The notes under the pieces were generated by a model. That model saw only the letters and a list, made by a program, of their open reading frames with translations, ran no database searches and was not told the origin of the DNA. From Methanoculleus sp. 7T (GTDB taxonomy: Archaea > Halobacteriota > Methanomicrobia > Methanomicrobiales > Methanoculleaceae), in assembly GCF_023195915.1 (NCBI RefSeq), contig NZ_JALPRP010000001.1, positions 620,001-684,000 on the forward strand: a DNA stretch of 64,000 nt, given 5' to 3'. Shown here one piece after another: positions 18,366-27,467 of the stretch. The position numbers and the translations under genes are program-made. Position 1 is the first letter of the stretch. Each line of letters starts with the position of its first letter.

Positions 18366-19305
18366 AGAGACCTGCCGCCTCGACGCCCTTGTTCCCCCAG
18401 AGAACAGCGCCCAGCGCTCCTATCCGGCCTTTCCGGGCGTTTGAGTCTATGAATCGGATGCCCATCCGTGCGGCCTCCGCCTCCGCATCCGCGACCGTCA
18501 GGAGTTCGGTCTTGACCCTCTTCGCGTACGGTGACTCCTCGGCAAACGCAATCCCCCGGTAGACGGCGATGCCGGTATCGTTGCTGACCGCTTGGGACTC
18601 GACGAAGTCGCGGACATACTCAAGCAGCGCGTCCACCCTTCCCGGGCGGACTGCAAAGTTCAGGGCTGAGCCCACGCAGTTAGTGGTCTTCTTCGGCACC
18701 GCAGGGTTGAGCTGCACGAGGCGCATGTCCAGGTACTCCACCCCCTCAAGGGTGCAGGCCTCGGCGCACTTGAGCGCGAGCACCCACGTGGCGCCTTCTT
18801 CGCGGGTATCGGTGTCGTCGATCCCGATCGTCACCTTCTCATAGAGCGGCGATACGATCCGGACCCGGCAGACCCGGGCCCCGCCGATCTTGAGGTCATC
18901 ATCCGTTGGGTACTCCGCCCGGATCACGCCGGGCGCTTGAGTCAGACAGGCCGCGACCCCGACGCCCGCCCCGGCGATCCCGGACCAAGTCGTCACCACT
19001 TCGTCGCCGTCGACCTCGACCCCTTCGAGCGCCTGCCCGCCGATCTCCCGGCCGGCAGCCCCGAACTTCGCCTGCGATACACCCAGCCGGGCGAGCATCG
19101 TCATCGTCGTGCCCTCGACATGGCAGGACTGGATAGCTCCCTTCGCCCGCACCCGGTTCGCCGCATCCCACTCGATCGTCCCCCGGGCCCGGCAATGCTC
19201 GCGGATCTCCGCGAGCCCGGCTTTCTGGTCGACCATGGCGAGGTACTTCATCGAGAACAACGGCCCGAACCGGGCCCTGACTTCATCAGGTGTGAGTGTA
19301 ATCAT
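18349..19305 (-). CDS. Mmp11/TiaS-like paralogue
   Basis: 318 residues, clearly related to the next gene in layout: VTIGIDDTDTREEGATWVLA (Asp163, 164, 166), NPAVPKKTTNCVGSALNF and SNDTGIAVYRG match VIIGVDDTDTPTEGATW, YPVPYRTKNCVAIACEF and SEETGMAVWRG. A C-terminal segment, RKGRIGALGAVLW, parallels GRGVIGAVAAIPF. Start ATG 19305 follows GGTGACATC. It is the first gene of the operon, behind a TATA-like element. Being ATP-motif paralogues in one operon, the two may act on successive steps or form a heteromer. The substrate is unknown. Confidence 0.78.
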   Translation of the reverse strand: MITLTPDEVRARFGPLFSMKYLAMVDQKAGLAEIREHCRARGTIEWDAANRVRAKGAIQSCHVEGTTMTMLARLGVSQAKFGAAGREIGGQALEGVEVDGDEVVTTWSGIAGAGVGVAACLTQAPGVIRAEYPTDDDLKIGGARVCRVRIVSPLYEKVTIGIDDTDTREEGATWVLALKCAEACTLEGVEYLDMRLVQLNPAVPKKTTNCVGSALNFAVRPGRVDALLEYVRDFVESQAVSNDTGIAVYRGIAFAEESPYAKRVKTELLTVADAEAEAARMGIRFIDSNARKGRIGALGAVLWGNKGVEAAGLYGEAL

Positions 19306-19348
19306 GATGTCACCGAAATTATCGTTAACAAGATTGTCGGTGATATCG

Positions 19349-19358
19349 ATATTTAAGA
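19349..19358 (-). promoter_or_regulatory. TATA-like element for the coenzyme B operon
   Basis: The minus strand reads CTCTTAAATATCG about 45-50 bases before the first ATG (19305). This is a good archaeal TATA-box match, giving a leader of roughly 20 bases. Confidence 0.55.
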
Positions 19359-19547
19359 GGATCGATCGGGGCTGTAGGAACGGCGGACGCCGGGCCTCGG
19401 TGGCGGGGTGGCGGGCGAAGGGGGGCCTTATACGTGCCTGAGGCCCTCTGGAGGCGCGGGGGGTGATGGGGAGTTCGGGAGAGGATTTTTTTTCGTGGGT
19501 AAAGTAAACCCGAATCGGGGAAAACCCGATACGGTGGACCGTGGGAG

Positions 19548-19611
19548 TATCGCCACGGGGGACAGGGGAGGGGGAGACCCCCTCCCCGTCAGCCCCTTCT
19601 CTATGGCGATA
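19548..19611. repeat. GC-rich imperfect palindrome (dispersed hairpin repeat)
   Basis: Outer arms TATCGCCA (19548-19555) and TGGCGATA (19604-19611) enclose a perfect inner hairpin GGGGAGGGGG / CCCCCTCCCC (19565-19574 and 19578-19587, 3-base loop). The rest of the 19306-19853 gap is GC-rich, without a convincing gene. Related hairpins occur near 46.3, 59.0 and 61.5 kb. Confidence 0.7.
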
Positions 19612-19853
19612 TCCCCTCGGAATCCGTATCACGGGTTTGCAGCTGGTCGAAAGCACTATGAACAAAACATCCGAAACTTGAATCCATTTGACCTCCCACG
19701 CCCCTATAACCGCTTCCCAGTGAGTGTAACTTGAATTGAAGTGCTCAAACTCCAGCAGTTCGGTCCACCATTATCGCACCGAAAACCTTCACCGGCCCCG
19801 ACAACAGGAGCCAACAAACGGCAACCCCAAAAACGCAACAGAAAAAGAGAAAT

Positions 19854-20762
19854 TTAAAGATATCCCGCAAGGACGTCCTTCAGCGCGAACTTGAACGGCC
19901 CGAGGCTGCCTCCGAAGTTCCCGGCGCTGATGAACTTCACGCCCGGCACCTTGGTCGCAGCCCGGATGCCTTCCGCCATCGCGGTCTTGATCGAGTCCTC
20001 GTCGACGCCGTCGATGACGATCTCGTAGATCGCTTTGACGCCCTCGGGCACCTTGCTCCCCTCGACCTTGCCCTTCAGCGTCGGGCAGTAGGCTTCGTTC
20101 GTGCTTGCGCCCATGAACTTGTACTTCTTGCTTCCGACCTTCGAGCCGCTTGCGACGATGCCGCCGGGGAACGGCGTGATGACGCCGCAGACACAGCTGA
20201 TGGCGTCGACCGCCGCCTGCGCAGCCGTAAGAGCGGCCATCTGGTTCTCGCCCATGATGAAGAAGTTGCCGCCGGCAACACCCTTGACGGCGCCGAACTC
20301 CTCTTCACCGATATACTCGCCCTCCATGATCGGGATGGCCCACACGGTTCTGCCGCCGACCTCGCGCTTCTCCTCGAACCCGTCGCCGAAGAAGTGGAGT
20401 TTGACCGGGAGTTTCTCCGGGACCTCGGCAACGACGTCGGCAAGGCCGTCGAAGACCGCCGTCGTCGGGGCGGTGAGGATACACTCGGCGAGGCGCTCCA
20501 CAACCTGCTCTTTCAGCTTCTTCTTGCTCGCACAGATCATGATCGCATACCCGGGGCGCCCGTCGGGGGTGTCGTCGGGGGAGACGAAGCAGTCGATCCC
20601 AGCCTCTGCCGGGCATCCGATGGTGGAAGTGGCAAACCCGACGGCTTCCACTGCTGCCTTGTATGCCCACTCCTCGGTGACGGCGGTGATAATGGGCCGT
20701 GCCACCCAGGTCGGGAACGCCTCTGCATAGGTATCATCGATAGTAACGCCATTCAATTCCAT
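19854..20762 (-). CDS. ftr: Formylmethanofuran:tetrahydromethanopterin formyltransferase
   Basis: Second step of methanogenesis from CO2: moves the formyl group from methanofuran to tetrahydromethanopterin in the cytoplasm. 302 residues, the normal length. The N-terminus [19 protein letters not shown] and the segments [32 protein letters not shown] and [19 protein letters not shown] are characteristic of Ftr. It stands alone on the minus strand and diverges from the fwd-hdr operon across an 867-base gap, so the first two steps flank a shared regulatory region. A T-rich tract (TTTCTCTTTTTC) follows the stop as a likely terminator. Confidence 0.97.
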   Translation of the reverse strand: MELNGVTIDDTYAEAFPTWVARPIITAVTEEWAYKAAVEAVGFATSTIGCPAEAGIDCFVSPDDTPDGRPGYAIMICASKKKLKEQVVERLAECILTAPTTAVFDGLADVVAEVPEKLPVKLHFFGDGFEEKREVGGRTVWAIPIMEGEYIGEEEFGAVKGVAGGNFFIMGENQMAALTAAQAAVDAISCVCGVITPFPGGIVASGSKVGSKKYKFMGASTNEAYCPTLKGKVEGSKVPEGVKAIYEIVIDGVDEDSIKTAMAEGIRAATKVPGVKFISAGNFGGSLGPFKFALKDVLAGYL

Positions 20763-21629
20763 GGACAGAATACACCTCGTTTGCTACAATGTCACGATGC
20801 GGACAGAATAAGGTTTCTTTTCTTCCCGGCAACCCGAGGAGGATGGGACCTGCCGGAACACGCACAGTCGTCGGCTCCACAGGGGTACGCGGGGCCGGAG
20901 CATACAGGGGAATCGGGAGGGACCGAAACTGCGCGACTCCCTCGGCGGCCACCCCACCCACCGATATCCATCATATCGGAAGGATAAAGGTAGAAGGGTT
21001 CCGCGATCTCCCTGGAGAATGCCTCTAGGATTCTCCCGTTGCCCCATCCTGACGGAAAACATCCGCCTATCGCCTACCAACAACAAACCTGAGTTAAGCA
21101 CCTCTTCTCAAACGGTCGCCCCTCCCAAGTTGCGCCTGGATGCGGCCGTTATGCATAGCGGCTGCACCGGGAATGCGGCAAGAGGCTGCGGGCACGGGAG
21201 GAGGAGGGGTCCTGCCGGGGGAACAGGGGATCAGACGCGGGGAGAGAAGAACCCACAGATACAGGAAAGGTTGCCGCTCACACCGCGCAACGAATACCGA
21301 GCCCCACCTCACGACGCACTTGAAATTATACCATGGTTCCAAGGAGTTCCTGCCTGCTCTCACCGCTGCCGGCCCGGATAAGCCACCGATTTTCACCAAA
21401 ATCCCCGATTTAAGATTTAAGCATTCCGGTTTACCCCTACGCCCGAGAGTGCATTTGGCGTGGATATCCGAGGTATTGGGTTGACATAACAATCTTTTTA
21501 ATTTATAAAACTTGACAGATAATCATAGTTCTGGAATATAAGACTGCCGAATTTCAGAAAGTTTATGTATATTCTTTGACAACACTTTTTATATCGATTT
21601 TTAATCGATCAGATCTGGTGCGTGATACC
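20763..21629. other. Long intergenic region between ftr and the fwd-hdr operon
   Basis: 867 bases without a convincing gene; short frames on both strands have poor composition and no ribosome site. The last 140 bases, next to the fwd operon, are AT-rich with several TATA-like boxes, while the middle is GC-rich. A non-coding RNA or long leader cannot be excluded. Confidence 0.5.
21586..21609 (+). promoter_or_regulatory. Promoter of the fwd-hdr operon with inverted repeat
   Basis: A TATA box CTTTTTATATCG lies about 35-40 bases before the first ATG (21630). Just after it, ATCGAT (21593-21598) and ATCGAT (21604-21609) form a short inverted repeat around TTTTA, which could be a repressor site overlapping the transcription start. 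Confidence 0.5.
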
Positions 21630-21902
21630 ATGGCATTCGCATTGCACATCAATATGGAACGATGTACAGGCTGCAACAACTGCGTGGTGGCATGCCCGGT
21701 CGACGCTCTTGAGCTCTATACCGAAGATCCGGTAACCAAGGAGAAGATCTACAAGGTAAAGGACGGCAAGGCCGTCATCCTTGACTTCAACTCCGAGCTC
21801 TGCGCCGGTTGCGGCGTATGCGTCCAGGCATGCCCATATGGAGTTATCAAGCTTGTAGGACCGTGGGAGAGCCGGGCAAAAGCCCGAAAAGTGGAAGCCT
21901 AG
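21630..21902 (+). CDS. fwdG: Two-cluster ferredoxin, FwdG-like
   Basis: 90-residue electron carrier with two [4Fe-4S] motifs, CTGCNNCVVACP and CAGCGVCVQACP. It is the first gene of the fwd-hdr operon and precedes the polyferredoxin, the arrangement of FwdG and FwdF in other methanogens. It probably feeds low-potential electrons into the tungsten enzyme. Start ATG 21630 is chosen by the conserved MAFALHINMERC start; an in-frame upstream frame to 21576 is open but passes through the promoter. Confidence 0.83.
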   Translation: MAFALHINMERCTGCNNCVVACPVDALELYTEDPVTKEKIYKVKDGKAVILDFNSELCAGCGVCVQACPYGVIKLVGPWESRAKARKVEA

Positions 21903-21917
21903 GAGTGATATTAGAAT

Positions 21918-23078
21918 ATGGCACTGTTTCCAAAGTATTCCAAGACGCGGGAAGGACAGAACGTCATCATGGAGCAGAGGCTCCTGAAGGCAGTCAACAA
22001 CCTGATCCTGAACGCAGAGACCTGCACAGGCTGCGGCATCTGTGTCGACGCCTGCCCCGAGGAGGCGATCGTGCTCGGACCTGTCGGTGCGACACGCCGT
22101 GGGGCAATCGACTATGCGGCTCCTGTCGATGTCAACCCTGAGAAGTGTTCGTACTGTGGCGTCTGCGTCATCATGTGCCCCTTCAATGCGATGACACTCA
22201 AGATCGACGGAGAAGATCGGCTCCCGATCCTCGAGAAGGAAGGATTCCCCACATACGACATGGTCACCAAGATCGACGAGGAGAAGTGCGACCGGTGTAC
22301 CATCTGTGAAGAGGTCTGCCCGAGGGACGCCATCGCCCGCGATGTCCCCGCCTTCGAGGGCGGCGACGAGGCCGGCAAACCGCGTCAGTCCGCACTGCAG
22401 ACCAAGACGACGTTCACCGTCGACACCGAGAAGTGCAACGTCTGCGGCATCTGCGGCGAGCTCTGTCCGAGCATCACCGTCATGCGCAACCCCGCGAACC
22501 CCGAGACCGGCAAGGTCGAAGGAGAAGTCAAGTGGGAAGAGAGCACCTGCGACGGATGTCAGATCTGTGTCGAAGCCTGTCCGCAGGAGTGCATCACCGT
22601 CGAGCGCGAAGTCGTCAGCGACAAACTGCCCGGCAAGGTCGACATCCAGCAGGACAACTGCTGCACCTGCACATGGTGCGTTCAGTCCTGTCCCGAGGAG
22701 GCAATCACCGTCGAGAAGATCTTCGAGGGAGACATCGAGATCAACCCCGAGAAGTGCCCCGGCGGCTGCTCGACCTGTGTCGAGGTCTGCCCCTGCAACG
22801 CGCTCTACCTGCCCTCCCCTGTCCCCGCAAAGGAGATGAGAGGCGCGAAGGAGCCAAACATCGCCATCAACAGGGACTTCTGTATCCTCTGCGGCGCCTG
22901 TGTCAACGCCTGCCCAAGCGAGGATGCGATCGTCCTGCGGCGGACAGGTATCCGGATGCAGGATAAGGAATCGGACCTCTTCAAGAGGATCAAGGAGAAG
23001 CTGCTCACCCCGAGGACGTCGAAGGTGAAGGAGACCGCCCCCGGAGAGGTTGAGGTCAAAGTTCTGGAAGAGGCGTGA
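21918..23078 (+). CDS. fwdF: Polyferredoxin FwdF, eight [4Fe-4S] clusters
   Basis: 386 residues with eight cysteine motifs in a row: CTGCGICVDACP, CSYCGVCVIMCP, CDRCTICEEVCP, CNVCGICGELCP, CDGCQICVEACP, CCTCTWCVQSCP, CPGGCSTCVEVCP and CILCGACVNACP. All are complete, the seventh with one extra residue. In the known Fwd structure FwdF forms an electron wire linking catalytic units. AGGAGTGAT precedes the ATG. Its place beside hdrC suits electron transfer between the heterodisulfide reductase and formylmethanofuran dehydrogenase in one complex. Confidence 0.92.
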   Translation: MALFPKYSKTREGQNVIMEQRLLKAVNNLILNAETCTGCGICVDACPEEAIVLGPVGATRRGAIDYAAPVDVNPEKCSYCGVCVIMCPFNAMTLKIDGEDRLPILEKEGFPTYDMVTKIDEEKCDRCTICEEVCPRDAIARDVPAFEGGDEAGKPRQSALQTKTTFTVDTEKCNVCGICGELCPSITVMRNPANPETGKVEGEVKWEESTCDGCQICVEACPQECITVEREVVSDKLPGKVDIQQDNCCTCTWCVQSCPEEAITVEKIFEGDIEINPEKCPGGCSTCVEVCPCNALYLPSPVPAKEMRGAKEPNIAINRDFCILCGACVNACPSEDAIVLRRTGIRMQDKESDLFKRIKEKLLTPRTSKVKETAPGEVEVKVLEEA

Positions 23079-23088
23079 GGGATAGCCA

Positions 23089-23670
23089 ATGGCAGTGAAG
23101 AAAGACTATAAAGACCAGAAACTCGCTGAGAAACTTCGGGACAGGAAGTATTACATTCCTGACAGCAACCCCGAGTTCATCAAGGATGTGGAGAAACTCG
23201 GGCAGACGGCCGCCCACATGTGCTACCAGTGCGGAACCTGCACCGGTTCGTGCCCCTCGGCACCCCGGAGTTCGTACCGGATCCGGCTGTTCATGCGCAA
23301 GGCGGTCCTCGGGCTGGAAGAGGAAGTGCTCACCGACCCGGACCTCTGGCTCTGCACCACCTGTTACAGCTGCACCGACCGGTGCCCCCGCGACCTCGCG
23401 CCGACCGACGTCATCATGGCGATGAGGAACCTCGCGTTCAAGCGGGACATCGTGCCGCGCAACTTCCTCCAGACCGTCCAGTTGATCTACAAGACGGGCC
23501 ACGGCGTTCCCAACAACGATGTGAACAGGGCCGCCCGGCAGAGACTCGGACTGGAAGCAGAACCTGAGACTACGCACAAATACCCCGAATACCTGCCCGG
23601 CATCCGGAAGATCCTCGACCACTACAGGCTGAAAGAGGACGCGGACAGGATTCTGTCAGAGGGTGAGTGA
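23089..23670 (+). CDS. hdrC: Heterodisulfide reductase subunit C
   Basis: 193 residues with two [4Fe-4S] motifs, CYQCGTCTGSCP and CTTCYSCTDRCP. It relays electrons from HdrA to HdrB in the soluble HdrABC complex. TMD-free, as expected for the cytoplasmic form. It starts 10 bases after the polyferredoxin stop and ends 4 bases before hdrB. Confidence 0.96.
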   Translation: MAVKKDYKDQKLAEKLRDRKYYIPDSNPEFIKDVEKLGQTAAHMCYQCGTCTGSCPSAPRSSYRIRLFMRKAVLGLEEEVLTDPDLWLCTTCYSCTDRCPRDLAPTDVIMAMRNLAFKRDIVPRNFLQTVQLIYKTGHGVPNNDVNRAARQRLGLEAEPETTHKYPEYLPGIRKILDHYRLKEDADRILSEGE

Positions 23671-23674
23671 AACC

Positions 23675-24577
23675 ATGAGCGGGAACAAACATCAGTACGC
23701 ATTCTTCCTCGGATGCATCGCCCCGAACCGGTACCCCGGCATCGAGGCGGCGGCCATCGAGACCAGCAAGAACGTCGGCATTGAACTCCTGCCCCTGAAG
23801 GGCGCAAGCTGCTGCCCTGCACCGGGTGCATTCGGTTCGATCGACTTAAACGTCTGGTATGCGATGGCGGCACGCAACATCGTGCTCGCCGAGCAGATGG
23901 GTATGGATATCGCCCTGATCTGCAACGGATGCTACAAGTCCATCTGGGAAGTCAACCACAAACTGAAGCACAACGATGAACTCCGCGACGGAGTCAACGA
24001 GGTGCTCAAAGAGATCGATATGGAATACAAGGGGACCGTCGACGTCTGGCACCTCGCCGAGCTCTACTACGACCCCAAGATCGTGGGCGTCAAGAAACTC
24101 GCCGACAGCGTCAAGCGTCCCCTGACCGGCGCGAGGGTCGCCGTTCACTACGGGTGCCACCTGATGAAGCCGAGCAAAGAGCGGCACTTCGGGGACACCG
24201 AGAACCCAATGTGGATGGAAGAACTCGTCGCCGCTCTCGGAGCCGAACCGGTCCAGTACCGCAACAAGATGCAGTGCTGCGGTGCCGGTGGCGGCGTCCG
24301 TGGATACGATCTGGCGCATGCGCTCGATATCACGAACGAGAAGCTGATCAATATGCAGGAAGCGGGCGTCGATGCAGTCACCGAGGTCTGTCCGTTCTGC
24401 CAGCTCCAGTTCGACCGCGGCCAGATTGAGATCAAGGATAAGTTCGGTGCCGAATACGGCATTCCTGTCCTGCACTACAACGAACTCCTGGGGCTGGCAC
24501 AGGGCATGAGCCCGGACGAGCTCGCGCTCGACCTCCATGCCATCAACGTCGACCCGTTCCTGAAGAAGATCCTCTGA
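23675..24577 (+). CDS. hdrB: Heterodisulfide reductase subunit B
   Basis: Catalytic subunit that reduces CoM-S-S-CoB to the two thiols. 300 residues with both CCG domains: the N-terminal one at GASCCPAPG and the C-terminal one at NKMQCCGAGGGVRG followed by VCPFCQLQF, which bind the two unusual [4Fe-4S] clusters. Start ATG 23675 follows AGGGTGAG; an in-frame GTG at 23663 overlaps hdrC and its ribosome site. Its product CoB-SH is made by the aks operon nearby. Confidence 0.96.
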   Translation: MSGNKHQYAFFLGCIAPNRYPGIEAAAIETSKNVGIELLPLKGASCCPAPGAFGSIDLNVWYAMAARNIVLAEQMGMDIALICNGCYKSIWEVNHKLKHNDELRDGVNEVLKEIDMEYKGTVDVWHLAELYYDPKIVGVKKLADSVKRPLTGARVAVHYGCHLMKPSKERHFGDTENPMWMEELVAALGAEPVQYRNKMQCCGAGGGVRGYDLAHALDITNEKLINMQEAGVDAVTEVCPFCQLQFDRGQIEIKDKFGAEYGIPVLHYNELLGLAQGMSPDELALDLHAINVDPFLKKIL

Positions 24578-24588
24578 GGTGCAAATAC

Positions 24589-26610
24589 ATGGCAGAAGTC
24601 AAAAAGAACGAAGAGCCAAGAATTGGCGTTTTTGTGTGCCACTGTGGTACCAACATCGGGGGCACCATCGACGTTAAGGCAGTGGTGGAATACGCCAAGA
24701 CGATCCCGAACGTCGCCGTCGCTAATGACTACGCGTATATGTGCTCGACTCCCGGGCAGAACATGATCAAGGAGGCCATCGAGGAGCAACACCTGACCGG
24801 AGTTGTCGTGGCAGCCTGTACGCCCCGTCTGCACGAGCCCACATTCCGTAACGCAACCGCGGCAGGCGGCTTGAACCCCTTCAGGTTCGAGATGGCGAAC
24901 ATCCGCGACCAGAACTCGTGGGTGCACATGCACCAGCCCGAAGAGGCCACCGAAAAGGCAAAGGACGCAGTCAGGATCGCCGTTGCAAAGGCATCCCTCC
25001 TCGAAGACCTCATCCCGAAGAGCGTCCCCGTGGAGAAGGCTGCGATGGTCGTCGGCGGCGGTGTCGGCGGCATGCAGGCAGCGCTCGACCTTGCGAACGC
25101 AGGCATCAAGACCTACCTCGTAGAGAAGAGCCCCACGATCGGCGGCAGGATGTCCCAACTCGACAAGACGTTCCCGACGCTGGACTGCTCGCAGTGTATC
25201 CTGACGCCGAAGATGGTGGACGTTTACCGGAACGAGAACATCGAACTCCTCACCTACACCGAGGTCGAGGCGGTCGAGGGATACATCGGCAACTTCGATG
25301 TGACCCTCCGGAAGAAGGCACGCGGTGTCCTCACCCCGGCCGAGGCCGAAGCCCGCGGTATCGTCGGCGGCGGCTGTACCGGATGCGGCGACTGTGTTGC
25401 AGTCTGTCCGGTCATCAAGCCCAACCCGTTCGAACTCGGCATGGCGCCGAGAAAGGCGATCTACATCTACCACCCGCAGGTCTCCCCGCTGATCTACACC
25501 GTCGACTTCGACGCCTGCGTCAAGTGCGGTCTCTGTGTCGAGGCATGTGGAACAAAGCAGGCAGTCGACCTCGAGTCGAAGGATGAACTCACGACCGTCA
25601 AGGTCGGCACCGTCATCCTCGCCACGGGATACGACATCTTCCCCATCGAGAAGAAGTTCGAGTGGGGTTACAAGAACTACGACAACGTCATCACGAGCCT
25701 TGAGTTCGAGCGGCTGATCTGTGCGTCCGGACCGACCGGCGGTCACCTCATCCGCCCGAGCGACGGCGTAACTCCAAAGAAGATCGCGTTCGTCCTCTGT
25801 GCAGGCTCCCGTGACTCGACCGGCGTCGGCAAGCCCTACTGCTCGCGGTTCTGCTGCATGTACTCGCTCAAGCACGCCCACCAGATCATGGAAAAGATCC
25901 CAGGCGCCGTGCCCTACATCTTCTACATGGACATCCGGTCCTTCGGCAAGATGTACGAGGAGTTCTACTACCGTATCCAGAACGAGGGTGCGAAGTTCAT
26001 CCGCGGCCGTGTTGCAAACATCACCGAAGACCCGGTGACGAAGAACCTCCACGTCAACGCAGAAGACACGCTCCTCGGACGGCCCATCGACATGGAAGTC
26101 GACATGGTCGTGCTCGCAGCCGCCATCCAGCCCTCGGCCGAGACCGAGAGGACCCGGAGACTCTTCGGCGTCTCCTGCTCGCAGGACGGCTGGCTCCTTG
26201 AGGCTCACCCGAAGCTGAACCCCTGCGGCACAACCACCGCCGGTGTCTACCTTGCCGGCGTCTGTCAGGGACCGAAAGATATTCCCGACACGGTCGCTCA
26301 GGCAGAGGGTGCGGCATCCGCGGCATCCATCCCGATCCACAAGGGAGAAGTGGAACTCGAGCCCTACTTCGCTGTCTGTCTCGAGGATAAGTGCGCTGGG
26401 TGTGGACTCTGTGTCAACCAGTGCCCCTACCAGGCCCTCTCGCTCGTCGAGAAGGAAGGTCGCACGGTCATGCATGTCACTGAGGCCAAGTGCAAGGGTT
26501 GCGGCACCTGCGGCGGGTTCTGTCCCGGCGGTGCTATCTGGATGCAGCACTTCGCAACCCCGCAGATTGTCGCACAGATCGATGCATTCCTTCTGGGAGG
26601 TGAACAGTAA
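24589..26610 (+). CDS. hdrA: Heterodisulfide reductase subunit A (flavin-based bifurcation)
   Basis: 673-residue flavoprotein that splits electrons between heterodisulfide and ferredoxin. It has an N-terminal CHCGTNIGG segment, an FAD-binding VVGGGVGGMQAALDLA, an internal cluster CTGCGDCVAVCP, a second CVKCGLCVEACG, and a C-terminal ferredoxin insert with CAGCGLCVNQCP and CKGCGTCGGFCP. All key positions use Cys codons; there is no in-frame TGA that would suggest selenocysteine. The stop directly abuts the mvhD start. Confidence 0.97.
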   Translation: MAEVKKNEEPRIGVFVCHCGTNIGGTIDVKAVVEYAKTIPNVAVANDYAYMCSTPGQNMIKEAIEEQHLTGVVVAACTPRLHEPTFRNATAAGGLNPFRFEMANIRDQNSWVHMHQPEEATEKAKDAVRIAVAKASLLEDLIPKSVPVEKAAMVVGGGVGGMQAALDLANAGIKTYLVEKSPTIGGRMSQLDKTFPTLDCSQCILTPKMVDVYRNENIELLTYTEVEAVEGYIGNFDVTLRKKARGVLTPAEAEARGIVGGGCTGCGDCVAVCPVIKPNPFELGMAPRKAIYIYHPQVSPLIYTVDFDACVKCGLCVEACGTKQAVDLESKDELTTVKVGTVILATGYDIFPIEKKFEWGYKNYDNVITSLEFERLICASGPTGGHLIRPSDGVTPKKIAFVLCAGSRDSTGVGKPYCSRFCCMYSLKHAHQIMEKIPGAVPYIFYMDIRSFGKMYEEFYYRIQNEGAKFIRGRVANITEDPVTKNLHVNAEDTLLGRPIDMEVDMVVLAAAIQPSAETERTRRLFGVSCSQDGWLLEAHPKLNPCGTTTAGVYLAGVCQGPKDIPDTVAQAEGAASAASIPIHKGEVELEPYFAVCLEDKCAGCGLCVNQCPYQALSLVEKEGRTVMHVTEAKCKGCGTCGGFCPGGAIWMQHFATPQIVAQIDAFLLGGEQ

Positions 26611-27036
26611 ATGGCAGACGAGAACTGGAAACCCAAGATCATCGCCATCATCTGCAACTGGTGTTCCTACGCAGGTGCAGACCTTGCCGGCGGCGCCCGT
26701 ATCCAGTACCCGCCAGACATCCGTGCCGTCCGTGTGATGTGCACCGGACGTATCGACCCCCTCTTCATCCTGAAGGCATTCCAGGATGGGGCGGACGGTG
26801 TGCTGGTCTCCGGGTGCCACTTCGGCGACTGCCACTACCTTGAGGGCAACTACAAGGCAGCCAAGAGGATGTTCCTCTTGAAGAGTGTCCTCAAGAATAT
26901 CGGTCTTGACGACAAGCGTCTCAGGATGACCTTCGTCTCTGCATCAGAGGGTGCAAAATGGGGCATGGTCATGGAAGACGTCGTCAAGACCATCAACGAG
27001 CTCGGCCCAAGCCCGCTCAAAGAGTTTGCCAGATAA
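26611..27036 (+). CDS. mvhD: MvhD-type iron-sulfur electron adaptor
   Basis: 141-residue [2Fe-2S]-type protein that docks on HdrA and delivers electrons from a hydrogenase or formate dehydrogenase. Conserved features are ICNWCSYAGADLAGG, VMCTGRIDPLFILKAF and GCHFGDCHYLEGN. No mvhA/mvhG or fdhAB genes are in the window, so the electron donor partner is encoded elsewhere. It sits directly between hdrA and the fwd genes. Confidence 0.93.
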   Translation: MADENWKPKIIAIICNWCSYAGADLAGGARIQYPPDIRAVRVMCTGRIDPLFILKAFQDGADGVLVSGCHFGDCHYLEGNYKAAKRMFLLKSVLKNIGLDDKRLRMTFVSASEGAKWGMVMEDVVKTINELGPSPLKEFAR

Positions 27037-27065
27037 TACAATAATAAAACAGGGGATGAATAACA

Positions 27066-27467
27066 ATGGCAATCAGAGTGAATTTGATCACGGGTCGCAC
27101 TATCCAGCAGGGGGTGTCGATGGAGGCGGGGAAGGAAAAACCCGCCTACACCGCCGCCTGCGGGATTATTGAACTCGACCCGGCGGATTTTAAGAAACTG
27201 GGTGCCTTCCGCAACACCAACGTACGCGTTACCAGCAAGTACGGTAGCGTCGTCGTCAAGGCGGTGGAGGCAACCCAGGGTCCCCATCCCGGTGTAGCTT
27301 ATATACCGATGGGACCATGGGCAAACATGGTCGTCAACCCGAACACCTACTCGACAGGGATGCCCACGTTCAAGGGCACGACCGTCGAGGTGGAGATCGC
27401 CAAGAACGAATCCGTCCTCAGCTCGCTTGAACTGGTGCGCAAGGCGTGCAGGGGTGAACTAGCATGA
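27066..27467 (+). CDS. fwdD: Formylmethanofuran dehydrogenase subunit D
   Basis: 133-residue subunit that, with FwdB, binds the tungsto- or molybdopterin guanine dinucleotide cofactor. It has the pterin-binding fold features VNLITGRTIQQG, YTAACGIIEL, VVVKAVEATQGPHPGVAYIPMGPWANM and PNTYSTGMPTFKG. It follows mvhD by 29 bases and overlaps fwdB by four (ATGA). Confidence 0.95.
   Translation: MAIRVNLITGRTIQQGVSMEAGKEKPAYTAACGIIELDPADFKKLGAFRNTNVRVTSKYGSVVVKAVEATQGPHPGVAYIPMGPWANMVVNPNTYSTGMPTFKGTTVEVEIAKNESVLSSLELVRKACRGELA

Noticed and set aside
21094-21492. 132-residue minus-strand frame in the ftr-fwd gap
   Set aside because: No ribosome site, poly-Pro stretch and atypical composition; treated as non-coding.
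24475-26835. 786-residue minus-strand frame
   Set aside because: Antisense to hdrA and mvhD; low-complexity composition and no ribosome site.
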